The notes below the pieces were generated by a model. The model did not search any database. It saw only the letters and a list, made by a program, of their open reading frames with translations, and had not been told where the DNA came from. Positions 23,343 to 32,215 of a DNA stretch of 51,785 nt are shown here, in pieces. Source of the DNA: Pseudoflavonifractor sp. (GTDB lineage Bacteria; Bacteroidota; Bacteroidia; Bacteroidales; Muribaculaceae); the NCBI GenBank assembly GCA_023667145.1, contig JAMPAQ010000002.1, positions 190,975-242,759 on the forward strand. Direction: 5' to 3'. Every line of letters begins with the position of its first letter. The stretch's first letter is position 1. The translations under genes and the position numbers were made by a program.

Positions 23343-24806
23343 ATGAAAAGACCAAACTCACCCTCACTTTTGTTGTCGCTCGTCCCCGTGGCGGGCCTGA
23401 TACTCTCGCTGGCGGGAGTCATCGTCACCCGGGGAGCTGACTCGGTGCAGACCGCGAGCTACGTCATACTGCCGTCGGCCGCATTGCTCGCGACAGTGCT
23501 TACGCTCACAATGACGTCACGCCGCCCACGCGCCATCGGCATCGGCCTGATAAAGAGCGCCCGCCAGATATTGCCGGCGCTCCCGGTGCTGCTCCTCATC
23601 GGAGGAGTATCAACGACATGGATGCTCAGCGGCGTGGTCCCGACCATGATTGACTATGGGCTTGCGATGATAAGCCCCCCGGTCTTCCTGTTTGTCACCT
23701 GCGCGGTGTGTGCCGTCATCTCCGTGCTCACAGGCAGTTCCTGGACCACGATAGCGACCATAGGTGTGGCTTTTATGGGTATAGGATCGGTCATGGGCTA
23801 CAGCGAGGCATGGATAGCCGGGGCTGTAATCTCGGGAGCCTACTTCGGCGACAAGTGCTCGCCCTTGAGCGACACCACGGTACTCGCCTCGACGACATGC
23901 GGTGTCGACTTGTTTGCCCACATAAAGTACCTGATGTATACCACTGTCCCGGCCATGACAATCGCGCTGACCGTCTTTGCGGCGGTCGGGCTGTCGCTCA
24001 CGCCGGCTGACACCTACGCCTCAACGGGCCTGGTCGAGCGTCTACACGCAACGTTCAACATCACCCCACTGGTGCTTGTGATACCTGCACTCACGCTGAC
24101 CCTCATAGCCCTGCGCGTCAACACACTGGTCACCCTGTCAGTCTCCACCCTGTCGGGTGTCGCGGGCATGTTCGTGTTCCAACCCGGGCTGTTTGAGGCA
24201 ATCGATCCGTCGGCCTCGACCGTGTCATCGCGCATCGCGATCGCAGCCCATGCCCTTCTGACCGACACCGCCGTCTCCACCGGCCATCCACGGCTCGACG
24301 AACTCGTCTCGACGGGAGGCATCGGTGGCATGTTGCCCACAGTCTACCTTGTCCTTGGGGCCATGACATTTGGCGGAGCCATGATGGGGACCGGGATGCT
24401 GGCAACTACAACGGGAGCCATCACCTCGCGTCTGCGTTCGGCCAAGTCAACCGTCGCCGCAACAGTAGGGAGCGGACTGATGCTTAACAGCTGCACCGCC
24501 GACCAGTACCTCTCGATAATCATCGGGGGCAACATCTACAAGAACGTCTACCGCCGCAACGGCCTTGAGGGCCGGCTGCTCAGCCGGTCACTCGAAGACT
24601 CCGTGTCGGTGACATCGGTGCTGATCCCATGGAACTCATGCGGCATCACACAATCCACCGTACTCGGAGTCCCAACCCTCTCCTATCTGCCATGCTGCAT
24701 ATTCAACCTGTTGAGCCCGATTATGTCAGTCACGGTGGCATGGCTGGGGCTGCGCATACGCCACCTGAGCCGCCCGACACCGGCAGTAGCCGGCGCGGTC
24801 AGGTAA
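23343..24806 (+). CDS. NhaC-family Na+/H+ antiporter
   Basis: A 487-aa inner-membrane protein with about 11-12 helices. The NhaC signatures are SVLTGSSWTTIATIGVAFMG and GAYFGDKCSPLSDTTVLAST, and the second-half counterpart includes NSCTADQYLSIIIGGNIYKN and SVLIPWNSCGITQS. It exchanges Na+ for protons and supports pH and salt balance. The start is ATG at 23343, just after an in-frame TTG. It stands alone, convergent with the sigma-factor gene, and has no T-rich terminator of its own on this strand. Confidence 0.92.
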   Translation: MKRPNSPSLLLSLVPVAGLILSLAGVIVTRGADSVQTASYVILPSAALLATVLTLTMTSRRPRAIGIGLIKSARQILPALPVLLLIGGVSTTWMLSGVVPTMIDYGLAMISPPVFLFVTCAVCAVISVLTGSSWTTIATIGVAFMGIGSVMGYSEAWIAGAVISGAYFGDKCSPLSDTTVLASTTCGVDLFAHIKYLMYTTVPAMTIALTVFAAVGLSLTPADTYASTGLVERLHATFNITPLVLVIPALTLTLIALRVNTLVTLSVSTLSGVAGMFVFQPGLFEAIDPSASTVSSRIAIAAHALLTDTAVSTGHPRLDELVSTGGIGGMLPTVYLVLGAMTFGGAMMGTGMLATTTGAITSRLRSAKSTVAATVGSGLMLNSCTADQYLSIIIGGNIYKNVYRRNGLEGRLLSRSLEDSVSVTSVLIPWNSCGITQSTVLGVPTLSYLPCCIFNLLSPIMSVTVAWLGLRIRHLSRPTPAVAGAVR

Positions 24807-24807
24807 C

Positions 24808-24845
24808 AAAAAAGAGGCATACCGGCGCTGACGCACCGATATGCC
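24808..24845 (-). terminator. Terminator of the ECF sigma factor gene
   Basis: On the minus strand a 13-bp stem, GGCATATCGGTGC/GCGCCGGTATGCC, with a 4-nt loop is followed by TCTTTTTT. It lies 29 nt beyond the sigma gene stop. Confidence 0.75.
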
Positions 24846-24873
24846 ATGTGGGTAAGCCATAGTTGACAACCTC

Positions 24874-25464
24874 TTACATCGTAAGGGCTATATTGTTCTC
24901 CTGCGCGATGCGCCTCATGTTTAGGATGGCGTATCTCATACGCCCGAGAGCCGTGTTGATACTCACCTTGGTGGCCTCGGCTATCTCCTTGAAGCTCATG
25001 TTGCGGTAGTAGCGCATGACGAGCACCTCACGCTGATTTTTGGGCAAAGCCTTGATTATGCGCTTGATGTCGGTGTGTATCTGCTCAGTCACAAGGAAGT
25101 CCTCGATATTCTCATCGCAGAGGTCGCGGCGGTTGAGCATGTCAACCGAGTCATCGTCACACGACACGTGGTTCTCGGCCTTCTCCTGGCGGTAATAATC
25201 GATAATCAGGTTATGGGCAATGCGCGATATCCATGCGCCAAACTTGCCGTTCTCGGTATACCGACCCTGCTTAATCGTCGTTATCGCCTTGACGAAAGTC
25301 TCCTGAAATATGTCGTTGGCCAAGTCCTTGTCCTTGACAACATGGAGGATATAGTTGAATACTCGTTGCTGATGGCGCCGGAGGAGTGTGTCAAATGCCT
25401 CATTGTTACCTCCAGCATAGGCCGCTACCAACTGGTCGTCGGTGAGCTTGGTCATTATTTGCAT
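24874..25464 (-). CDS. ECF-type RNA polymerase sigma factor
   Basis: A 196-aa sigma-70 family protein of the extracytoplasmic-function group. Region 2 covers about residues 20-90, with DIFQETFVKAITTIKQGRY and GKFGAWISRIAHNLIIDYYR. Region 4 covers about 130-185, with LPKNQREVLVMRYYRNMSFKEIAEATKVSINTA. No anti-sigma gene lies beside it. Translation starts at 25464 or at the ATG three codons later. It is transcribed away from rpsF and ends towards nhaC. Confidence 0.93.
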   Translation of the reverse strand: MQIMTKLTDDQLVAAYAGGNNEAFDTLLRRHQQRVFNYILHVVKDKDLANDIFQETFVKAITTIKQGRYTENGKFGAWISRIAHNLIIDYYRQEKAENHVSCDDDSVDMLNRRDLCDENIEDFLVTEQIHTDIKRIIKALPKNQREVLVMRYYRNMSFKEIAEATKVSINTALGRMRYAILNMRRIAQENNIALTM

Positions 25465-25791
25465 TACTATAAAAGATTTTAAGTTTAGAGTAATGGTCTT
25501 TCTATAGGCAAAATTGGTTTAATTGGTTACGTTTTGATTGCACTTTGATTGATGCTGTGCTTTTCTGAATACAAAGTTACTACAAATAAATGTTGCATCC
25601 AACCGATTTATAATCTTTTTGCATTTTTTTGTTTCACAAAATACAATAATCGGTGTTTCTGACGTTACACGCGTCACGACGCGCCGACAAATATAAGCCA
25701 AACTATCATGATACACAAATTTCCCCTGAGACACATACTAAACACGGCGCGACAGCCGTTAAACAGGAGTAACCACAACAACGGATTGCCT
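25465..25791. other. Intergenic region upstream of the sigma factor gene
   Basis: It holds two minus-strand -7 boxes, CAAAGTTA at 25572-25579 (TAACTTTG) and CAAATATA at 25688-25695 (TATATTTG), either of which could start the sigma mRNA with a leader of about 100 or 220 nt. I see no gene here. Confidence 0.5.
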
Positions 25792-25956
25792 ATGGATAAA
25801 AAATCTACCCGACACCTGTCCTCCCGCCGTGTGGCGGACTCCATGCGGGATGCCACCCCGCGCCGCTCGACAATCGAGTTCATCCGTCAGTTTGCCCGCG
25901 CCTACTGCTGCGAGCCGCGTCTGGCCCCCGCCGTCCGGGGACTCATTGCCAACTGA
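25792..25956 (+). CDS. Small basic protein (54 aa), hypothetical
   Basis: MDKKSTRHLSSRRVADSMRD followed by ATPRRSTIEFIRQFARAY and a Pro/Leu-rich end VRGLIAN. It has a strongly basic N-terminal half and a short amphipathic helix. I recall similar small Bacteroidales ORFs with an R-S-T-hydrophobic-FIRQFAR core but cannot name a family. It lies about 135 nt upstream of rpsF with its own frame. Codon use looks like that of the neighbours. Confidence 0.5.
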   Translation: MDKKSTRHLSSRRVADSMRDATPRRSTIEFIRQFARAYCCEPRLAPAVRGLIAN

Positions 25957-26014
25957 TGCCGGTGTCCCGACCGGGATGCCACAGAGCCATGAATCCAAAA
26001 TCGTCTGCCACCAC

Positions 26015-26045
26015 TTGCATAGTACGCAAACAATCATTACCTTTG
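26015..26045 (+). promoter_or_regulatory. Promoter of the rpsF-rpsR-rplI operon
   Basis: TTG at 26015-26017, a 20-nt spacer, then TACCTTTG at 26038-26045 make a complete Bacteroidetes -33/-7 promoter, with a leader of about 40 nt. Confidence 0.7.
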
Positions 26046-26091
26046 CAGACGTTTTTAACAACTCAATTTTTCAACAATTAAAGATTTACAA

Positions 26092-26460
26092 ATGAATCGT
26101 TACGAAACCGTTTTCATTTTAACTCCCGTTTTGTCTGAAGCCCAGATAAAGGAAGCGGTAGAAAAATTCACCAAGGTCCTCACCGATAACGGTGCGACCA
26201 TCGTGAACGAAGAGATTTGGGGTCTGCGCAAGCTCGCCTATCCCATCGACAAGAAGTCAACCGGCTTTTACTCCTTGTTAGAGTTTGAGGCCAAGCCCGA
26301 CACCATCAAGAAACTTGAGACCGCCTATCGTCGCGATGAGCGCGTGCTCCGTTTCCTCACATTCCGTCTCGACAAGTACGCAGCCGAGTATGCTGAGAAG
26401 CGTCGCAACCTGAGAGCATCAAAAGTTAACGCAACCAAAGAAGAAGTAAAGGAGAACTAA
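26092..26460 (+). CDS. rpsF: 30S ribosomal protein S6
   Basis: A 122-aa ribosomal protein that pairs with S18 on the small-subunit platform. [20 protein letters not shown] is the standard N-terminus, and [22 protein letters not shown] and [17 protein letters not shown] are core segments. It is the first gene of rpsF-rpsR-rplI, 3 nt before rpsR. Free S6-S18 complex represses this operon in some bacteria, but no such site is identified here. Confidence 0.97.
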   Translation: MNRYETVFILTPVLSEAQIKEAVEKFTKVLTDNGATIVNEEIWGLRKLAYPIDKKSTGFYSLLEFEAKPDTIKKLETAYRRDERVLRFLTFRLDKYAAEYAEKRRNLRASKVNATKEEVKEN

Positions 26461-26463
26461 GTC

Positions 26464-26733
26464 ATGGCACAAGCACAATCTGAAATACGCTACCTCACTC
26501 CCCTGTCGGTAGACATCAAGAAGAAGAAATACTGCCGTTTCAAGAGAAGCGGTATCAAGTATATCGATTACAAGGATCCCGAATTTCTCAAGAAATTCCT
26601 CAACGAGCAGGGCAAGATACTCCCCCGCCGCATCACGGGAACCTCGCTCAAGTTCCAGCGCCGTGTGGCCCAGGCCGTGAAGCGTGCCCGCCACCTCGCC
26701 CTTCTCCCCTATGTAACCGACTTGATGAAATAA
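26464..26733 (+). CDS. rpsR: 30S ribosomal protein S18
   Basis: An 89-aa protein of the small subunit that binds 16S rRNA together with S6. Core residues [20 protein letters not shown] and [20 protein letters not shown] match S18. It lacks zinc-binding cysteines apart from a single KKYC, as in many non-zinc S18 forms. It lies between rpsF and rplI and is tightly spaced. Confidence 0.97.
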   Translation: MAQAQSEIRYLTPLSVDIKKKKYCRFKRSGIKYIDYKDPEFLKKFLNEQGKILPRRITGTSLKFQRRVAQAVKRARHLALLPYVTDLMK

Positions 26734-26759
26734 CCTAAAGCTACAGGAGATATACAATT

Positions 26760-27203
26760 ATGAAAATTATACTTAAAGAAGATATCCCCGGCTTGGGATA
26801 TAAGGACGATGTAGTGGAAGTGAAGAACGGCTATGGCCGCAACTATCTCATCCCCACCCAGAAGGCAGTGATCGCCACCCCCTCGGCGCTCAAGGTTCTC
26901 GCCGAAAACCAGAAACAGCGTGCCCACAAACTCGCCAAGATCAAGGCTGACGCCGAGGCACTCGCCGCTGCCCTTGAGGGTGTATCGCTCACTATCGGTG
27001 CAAAGACAAGCTCCACCGGCACAATCTTTGGCTCTGTAGGCAACATACAGGTAGCCGAGGCTCTTGAGAAGCTCGGTCACAACGTAGACCGCAAGCTGAT
27101 TGTCATCAAGGACACCGTAAAGGAAGTGGGCAAATACTCAGCCACTGTCAACCTCCACAAGGAAGTCTCTGTCGAGATACCCTTTGAGGTCATATCAGAG
27201 TAA
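26760..27203 (+). CDS. rplI: 50S ribosomal protein L9
   Basis: A 147-aa, two-domain large-subunit protein. The N-terminal domain reads MKIILKEDIPGLGYKDDVVE then VKNGYGRNYLIPTQKAVIAT, followed by a long central helix and a C-terminal domain with FGSVGNIQVAEAL. It binds 23S rRNA and limits frameshifting. It is the last gene of the operon and is followed by a strong terminator. Confidence 0.97.
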   Translation: MKIILKEDIPGLGYKDDVVEVKNGYGRNYLIPTQKAVIATPSALKVLAENQKQRAHKLAKIKADAEALAAALEGVSLTIGAKTSSTGTIFGSVGNIQVAEALEKLGHNVDRKLIVIKDTVKEVGKYSATVNLHKEVSVEIPFEVISE

Positions 27204-27232
27204 TACACGGTCATCACCAGATGCCCGGCATC

Positions 27233-27265
27233 AAAGCGCGTCACAAAAAAGTGACGCGCTTTTAG
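27233..27265 (+). terminator. Terminator of rpsF-rpsR-rplI
   Basis: A perfect 12-bp stem, AAAGCGCGTCAC/GTGACGCGCTTT, around a loop of six A, ending in TTTT. Confidence 0.85.
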
Positions 27266-27317
27266 TCTATATATATCTTTTTTCGTATCTTAGCCAGCTA
27301 AACAACGTCACACAGCC

Positions 27318-28760
27318 GTGGAAACCATCGGTCAATACCTAAGCCTGACATGGATATACTGGGTACTCGCCATCGGGTATCTCGTGACCGTGCTGTGTAT
27401 CATCGGCATCATCGTCTCCGAAAACCGCAACCCGGTCAAGTCGCTCGCATGGGTCACCGTGCTGCTGTTGCTGCCGGTGGCCGGCCCGGTCTTCTACATA
27501 TTTTTTGGCCGTAACCTCAAGAACAAGCGCATGGTGTCGCGCAAGAACAAGCGCCGCCTACGCAAGCGCGAGCCGTTGCTCAAGGTCGACTTTGCCTCGC
27601 TGCCGCTGTCGCGTGAGAGCCTACAGCAGATAAGACTCGCCCACAAGCTCACGGGAGCCATCTACTATCCCGGCAACAAGGTGGGCATCTTCACCTCCGG
27701 GCGAGAGAAGTTTGACTCGCTGTTGCGCGACATAGCCGCCGCACGCGACTACATCCACATGCAATACTACATCTTTGACGACGACGAGATTGGCCACGCC
27801 GTGCGCGATGCGCTCATAGCCCGCGCCCGCGCCGGGGTCACGGTACGCGTCATCTATGACCACATAGGGTCAATCCACGTCAAGCGGCGTTTCTTCGACG
27901 AGATGCGCCGTGCCGGCATCTCGGTATATCCATTTTTCAGGGTGACATTCCCCCAGTTTGCCACCCGCATCAACTGGCGCAACCACCGCAAGATATGCGT
28001 CATCGACGGCGAGATCGGGTATATAGGAGGCATGAACATTGCCGACCGCTACATCAAGGGACTGCCGCAGGGTATCTGGCGAGACACCCACATACGCATC
28101 ACGGGGCCGGCGGTGGCGTCGCTTCAATACTCGTTTGCCTACGACTGGAACTTCATGGGGCAACCCGTCCTTGAGGAGCACGTCCCCACCCCGACCGACA
28201 TCAGCGACGACGCTGCCGGAATGCAGATGATGACCTCAGGTCCCATGAACCAATGGAGCAACATCGCCTTCCTGCTGTTCAAGGCCATTGCCAACGCCAA
28301 GCGTCTCGTCTACATACAGACTCCCTACTTCCTCCCGACCGACAGCCTGCTCAAGGCACTCCAGGCCGCAGCCCTCTCCAATGTCGATGTGCGCATCATG
28401 ATACCCTCGCGCAGCGACTCGGCGATACTGCGTTACGCCTCGTTCTCCTACATCTCCGAGTGTCTGCGTGCCGGGATACGCATCTATCTCTACGAGGCCG
28501 GGATGCTCCACAGCAAGACCATCGTGGTCGATGACGAGTTTTGCTCGGTTGGGTCCACCAACTTTGACTTCCGCAGCTTTGAGCACAACTTCGAGTGCAA
28601 CATGTTCATCTACTCATCGGAGGTCAACGCCCACATGCGCGAGATATTCCTCGACGACCTCCGCGAGTGCACCCGGGTCAACGCCACCACATGGCGACGC
28701 CGCTCGCTCGGTCAGAAAATCAAGGAATCAATCGTGCGGCTCATGAGTCCCGTGCTCTGA
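27318..28760 (+). CDS. cls: Cardiolipin synthase (phospholipase D type)
   Basis: A 480-aa membrane-bound enzyme that joins two phosphatidylglycerol molecules to form cardiolipin. Two N-terminal transmembrane helices (about 10-35 and 45-65) are followed by two HKD catalytic motifs: HRKICVIDGEIGYIGGMN (His223) and HSKTIVVDDEFCSVGSTN (His398). Both are intact. It starts at GTG 27318, since no in-frame ATG precedes the first helix. A near-consensus -7 box, TATCTTAG, lies at 27286-27293. It ends 5 nt from the convergent monooxygenase gene. Confidence 0.94.
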   Translation: METIGQYLSLTWIYWVLAIGYLVTVLCIIGIIVSENRNPVKSLAWVTVLLLLPVAGPVFYIFFGRNLKNKRMVSRKNKRRLRKREPLLKVDFASLPLSRESLQQIRLAHKLTGAIYYPGNKVGIFTSGREKFDSLLRDIAAARDYIHMQYYIFDDDEIGHAVRDALIARARAGVTVRVIYDHIGSIHVKRRFFDEMRRAGISVYPFFRVTFPQFATRINWRNHRKICVIDGEIGYIGGMNIADRYIKGLPQGIWRDTHIRITGPAVASLQYSFAYDWNFMGQPVLEEHVPTPTDISDDAAGMQMMTSGPMNQWSNIAFLLFKAIANAKRLVYIQTPYFLPTDSLLKALQAAALSNVDVRIMIPSRSDSAILRYASFSYISECLRAGIRIYLYEAGMLHSKTIVVDDEFCSVGSTNFDFRSFEHNFECNMFIYSSEVNAHMREIFLDDLRECTRVNATTWRRRSLGQKIKESIVRLMSPVL

Positions 28761-28765
28761 CGCGG

Positions 28766-29044
28766 TCAGAAATTAAACTGCTCAAGGGTAAGAGTCCCGA
28801 GTTGCTCAAGGCGCGGGACTATGCGACGGAAATGTTCCGACTCCATGTGGGCCTTGAGGTCGGCCTCCGATTCCCACGTCTCGCATATCAGCAAGTGGTC
28901 ATCATTGGTCAGTGAACCATACAGGTCATAACCGATGCAACCCTTGTCACGCAGTGACAACTCAACAAGCTCCGTAGCAAGATTGACAAGTTCTTTCTTG
29001 TTCTCACTCAACTCTATCAGTATCGTACAATTAATCCTTACCAT
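28766..29044 (-). CDS. Antibiotic biosynthesis monooxygenase-domain protein (YgiN-like)
   Basis: A 92-aa dimeric ferredoxin-like (ABM) domain protein. Typical elements are the LRDKGCIGYDLYGSL strand and LLICETWESEADLKAHMESEHF, which ends in the conserved H-F. Members oxidise quinols or aromatic compounds without a cofactor. It is a single gene on the minus strand, convergent with cls. The next 200 bp towards the Fic gene show no ORF I trust. Confidence 0.9.
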   Translation of the reverse strand: MVRINCTILIELSENKKELVNLATELVELSLRDKGCIGYDLYGSLTNDDHLLICETWESEADLKAHMESEHFRRIVPRLEQLGTLTLEQFNF

Positions 29045-29244
29045 AAATCAAATGTTACATATCACGTTACAAATCTGGAGGACGCGCCATATCCTAAAAA
29101 CGATGGGAGACATCACCGACATTTCTACAGCCTGACAATGTCGTTGCCCAATATCGCAGGATAAAGAGCCACCCATATAACCAAACGCCGACACGGCCCC
29201 GATTGTTGACGCCAACCTCAGGAATTACCACACAACATCAAGTG

Positions 29245-30327
29245 TCACATCGACACCACCCACCGCACCTGCTTGGTCGAGCCGGTACGTGAGAGGATTC
29301 CCTTGTCTTTGAGAGATCTGATGACACGGTCGACTGTACTTGTTGACAAGCCCGCTTTCCCCGCAAGTTGAGCTATGGAAATGCCGGTGTCGTTGATAAT
29401 CAGTTTTAATACAGCGGCTTCTCTCATGGATAACCCCTCGGGCAGTACATCTGAAACATCATTTTGAGGTTTCACAGGGTCTGAAACATCATTTTGAGGT
29501 TTCACGGATTGCCAACGGACGTGGAGATAGCGGTTTCTTAGTTCGTTGGTCTCACCAAGCAGAAGATTACGGAGGAAGAGTACGAGGTATTCCGTGTTTG
29601 GCTCTACATCTTTAGCAACGTTGCGATAATTGGCACGAACAAGTGCGTTTCGGAAATACCAGGAATGAGCCTTGAACATGTCGTTTTCGACCTTGTACCC
29701 TAATGAGCGGAGGTATTTGATGGCAAACATCGCCGTGGTCCGGGTGTTGCCTTCAGGAAATGGATGTATCTGCCACAGTCCGGAGATGAACCGGGCGAGA
29801 TGTTCAATTATCTGTTCTTGGGACAAGCCCCTATAGCGAAATTGCCGCTCTTGCTCCAAGTCGTATTCAACAGTGCGGACAAGGTCTTCATTCGGGCCAT
29901 AAAGCACCGAAGCGCCGTCAAGTACCCATTCTTTCTTGGATATGTCATACTGACGAAACTCTCCGGCATGTTTCATTACCCCACGGAAGATGCGGCGATG
30001 TATGCCGGCAAGCCCGGCCACACTGAACACGAAGGCGTCGGTCGAAAGCTCGCGCACGATGTTTTTAGACACCTCGTCGGCTTCCCTCATATCGTTGGGA
30101 ATCTCTCGTGCGGCCTCACTTTGGTAGTAGGTCTTGATGAGCCGGTCAACCCCATCAATATTCACCTCCCCCTCGATATGACGCTTGGCCGTCTCGACAA
30201 GGAAATCGGACACCTCCAGTCCATCGACCTTTTGCAATCCGATAGCTGTCTGCCACAGCTCCGCCCTCCCTTTCGGGCCAGGCTCTGTTGCACGTATATA
30301 TTGCTCAAACTCGTCGTATCGTTCCAT
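29245..30327 (-). CDS. Fic-family protein with C-terminal winged helix
   Basis: A 360-aa protein. An N-terminal helical part with HIEGEVNIDGVDRLIKTYY (VbhA-like inhibitory region) is followed by a Fic domain with the intact active motif HPFPEGNTR (about residues 188-196), and a C-terminal helix-turn-helix (ISIAQLAGKAGLSTSTVDRVIRSL). It should transfer AMP or another phosphate-linked group to a protein target. The frame is open to 30369, but MERYDEFEQYIRATEPGPKG at 30327 is the normal start. The linker holds a tandem 10-residue repeat (29450-29505). It is co-directional with the HrgA-like gene, 14 nt away. Confidence 0.9.
   Translation of the reverse strand: MERYDEFEQYIRATEPGPKGRAELWQTAIGLQKVDGLEVSDFLVETAKRHIEGEVNIDGVDRLIKTYYQSEAAREIPNDMREADEVSKNIVRELSTDAFVFSVAGLAGIHRRIFRGVMKHAGEFRQYDISKKEWVLDGASVLYGPNEDLVRTVEYDLEQERQFRYRGLSQEQIIEHLARFISGLWQIHPFPEGNTRTTAMFAIKYLRSLGYKVENDMFKAHSWYFRNALVRANYRNVAKDVEPNTEYLVLFLRNLLLGETNELRNRYLHVRWQSVKPQNDVSDPVKPQNDVSDVLPEGLSMREAAVLKLIINDTGISIAQLAGKAGLSTSTVDRVIRSLKDKGILSRTGSTKQVRWVVSM
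29450..29505 (-). repeat. In-frame 30-bp tandem duplication in the Fic gene
   Basis: A 26-nt identical unit occurs at 29450-29475 and 29480-29505, period 30 nt. It encodes VKPQNDVSD twice (residues about 275-294) between the Fic domain and the winged helix. Copy number could vary by slippage without breaking the frame. Confidence 0.85.
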
Positions 30328-30341
30328 TATATTGTGGGTAA

Positions 30342-31520
30342 TCAAAGAGGTATATGATGGGTAGTGCAATAGGAAATAAGCTCTTCATCATTAGAGAAGC
30401 CCTTGTCACAGAACGATTCAAGCCCACGTTTTACATCCTCGATCATATCTTGCTGAGCATTTAGCACTCGTGCAGTCTTCACCATGAAGTTGCGGAAATC
30501 AGGATTGATTTTACACAGCTTGTCAACAGTGTAATAGTCAACATCCTTCTTCGTTGCCGGGAAAAGCATTTGTGTGGTATCTATGAATGGCGACAGCTGA
30601 ATTATCCCAATGCCAAAGGCGCGGTTAAGGCGTTCCATTTCTTCTCGCAGTTCACTATTGATTTCAAAGGCAACAAGATACCCATAATTTGCCCAACTGC
30701 TGTTTGATAAAGCCTGAAAGAAAAATTCTTTCAGTTGATGGTCATTATCAATTGAACGTTTCAGCTCATATGAATATATATCAAGATATTGTTTTATGTC
30801 GGCAGCTTTTAACAACGTCCGTGTCGCTGAGTCTTGGAATTCATTAAAACGCACTCCGACCATATCTGGATGTATCCATTTACGAGCCTGATCCGCTTTA
30901 TTCGATTTCTCATGGAATATTGTTTTTGAGAAGATATTCTCAGAAAGCAGATTATTAGCGAGCAAACGGTGCAATGATTTCTCTAAGTAATTTTCGTCTA
31001 TTGGGAACGATGCAACAGTGGTAGGGATTATTGTGGAATCTTTACCAATAAGGTTTTCTATCTCAGACGCATATTTGGTTATATTGCAACATGTCCCTAT
31101 GGAACCACTGGAATTCTGCAATGCTTTTGACATTGCTTTCCGATTTATAACGATATTAAGCCATTCAACCTTTCTTCGATGAGAAAGCATGTTGCCAAAA
31201 GCATAATAATAGTCTCCACAAATTTTTCCAACATTATAAGCACCTTCACCATTTGAGGCAAGAACGATATCACCATTTTTCAATCCATAACATACTGTCC
31301 ACAAGAATCCTATACAATTTCGCGCCGTACCAACGGATTTTTCGGGATACTTGGAGAGAAATAATTCGATCATATGCTTTCTCCATGTTATTTCATCATC
31401 ACTTGAAATATTGGTCAAATCAACATCCGACAAAAAGTTAATCCCGATGAAGTTACCTTCTAAACATTTGGAAAGAAATTTCCCATGCTCACCCAACATA
31501 ATACGATTATATTGTTTCAT
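30342..31520 (-). CDS. HrgA-like / COG4127-type protein, probable restriction or defence factor
   Basis: A 392-aa protein. The N-terminus YNRIMLGEHGKFLSKCLEGN then FIGINFLSDVDLT, followed by GLKNGDIVLASNGEGAYNVG and HRRKVEWLNIVINR, matches from memory the conserved start of the HrgA/COG4127 group, which is linked to restriction loci in Helicobacter. The C-terminal part (about 230-340) may hold a PD-(D/E)XK-like nuclease (YELKRSIDNDHQLKEFFFQA, DIYSYELKR), but the motif is not certain. The gene is clearly AT-rich compared with its surroundings. The -7 box TAATTTTG (minus; 31535-31542) gives a leader of about 10 nt. It precedes the Fic gene. Confidence 0.72.
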   Translation of the reverse strand: MKQYNRIMLGEHGKFLSKCLEGNFIGINFLSDVDLTNISSDDEITWRKHMIELFLSKYPEKSVGTARNCIGFLWTVCYGLKNGDIVLASNGEGAYNVGKICGDYYYAFGNMLSHRRKVEWLNIVINRKAMSKALQNSSGSIGTCCNITKYASEIENLIGKDSTIIPTTVASFPIDENYLEKSLHRLLANNLLSENIFSKTIFHEKSNKADQARKWIHPDMVGVRFNEFQDSATRTLLKAADIKQYLDIYSYELKRSIDNDHQLKEFFFQALSNSSWANYGYLVAFEINSELREEMERLNRAFGIGIIQLSPFIDTTQMLFPATKKDVDYYTVDKLCKINPDFRNFMVKTARVLNAQQDMIEDVKRGLESFCDKGFSNDEELISYCTTHHIPL

Positions 31521-32114
31521 TTTCTTATATTTTCCAAAATTAATTCCTTACTTTGACAGTTTACAGACATTTCTATTGAAGCACAGTAAATCTCCCATAT
31601 CATCGCTCTATGACCTTGCTATTTTACTTAGGGTTGACAAATCAGTCTGCGTGGCGTGGGTACTCGTTTTGATTCTGAGACAAGACCGCGCCGGCTTGCT
31701 CGGCAAGCGACTACCCGATTTTACCTTCATCGGTGTGAACTGTCCTATGCGATTTATCTTCTCCAAGACCGATATTAATATCATAACATTTCATGCGAAT
31801 TTAATAACAAATCTCGAAAAAGCGAAAATTATGCTCCAAAACAAAACAATGTTTCAAATACAGCAATTTCATTTATAAGAGTCGGCTTGTACAACAAGAA
31901 CACATATGTCACCCCAAATAACTACCTTTGATAACCAATATAAGAAATTAACAACCAAATCGACCCTTATCTGACAACCTTTTTTTAGGAAATGACAATA
32001 CGTAATCACGCCGTAATTATTCGGCGAATAGCCATATCGTAAATGACTGATTATCAATGCAAGGATACTCCATGGAACATTCGATTTCCATACAAAATCC
32101 CAAAATAGACGAGC

Positions 32115-32134
32115 GGCTGCTTCATGAAGCAGCC
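32115..32134. repeat. Perfect 20-bp palindrome
   Basis: GGCTGCTTCATGAAGCAGCC is its own reverse complement. It lies about 110 bp upstream of the peptidase -7 box. No T-run follows, so it is not a typical terminator. Confidence 0.65.
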
Positions 32135-32215
32135 CTACAAATAATCGGTTATTAACAAGTATATTGGCCGAATAGTTACATCACACCAATTTGGCGTTAA
32201 TATTATTTAACTAAT

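Noticed and set aside
29450..29505. CRISPR-like array
   Set aside because: There are only two copies with a 4-nt gap, and they encode a repeated peptide in frame. No CRISPR array or cas gene is visible in the window.
31351..31878. Plus-strand ORF of 175 aa
   Set aside because: Most of it is antisense to the HrgA-like gene, and the rest lies in noncoding sequence with no protein-like pattern.
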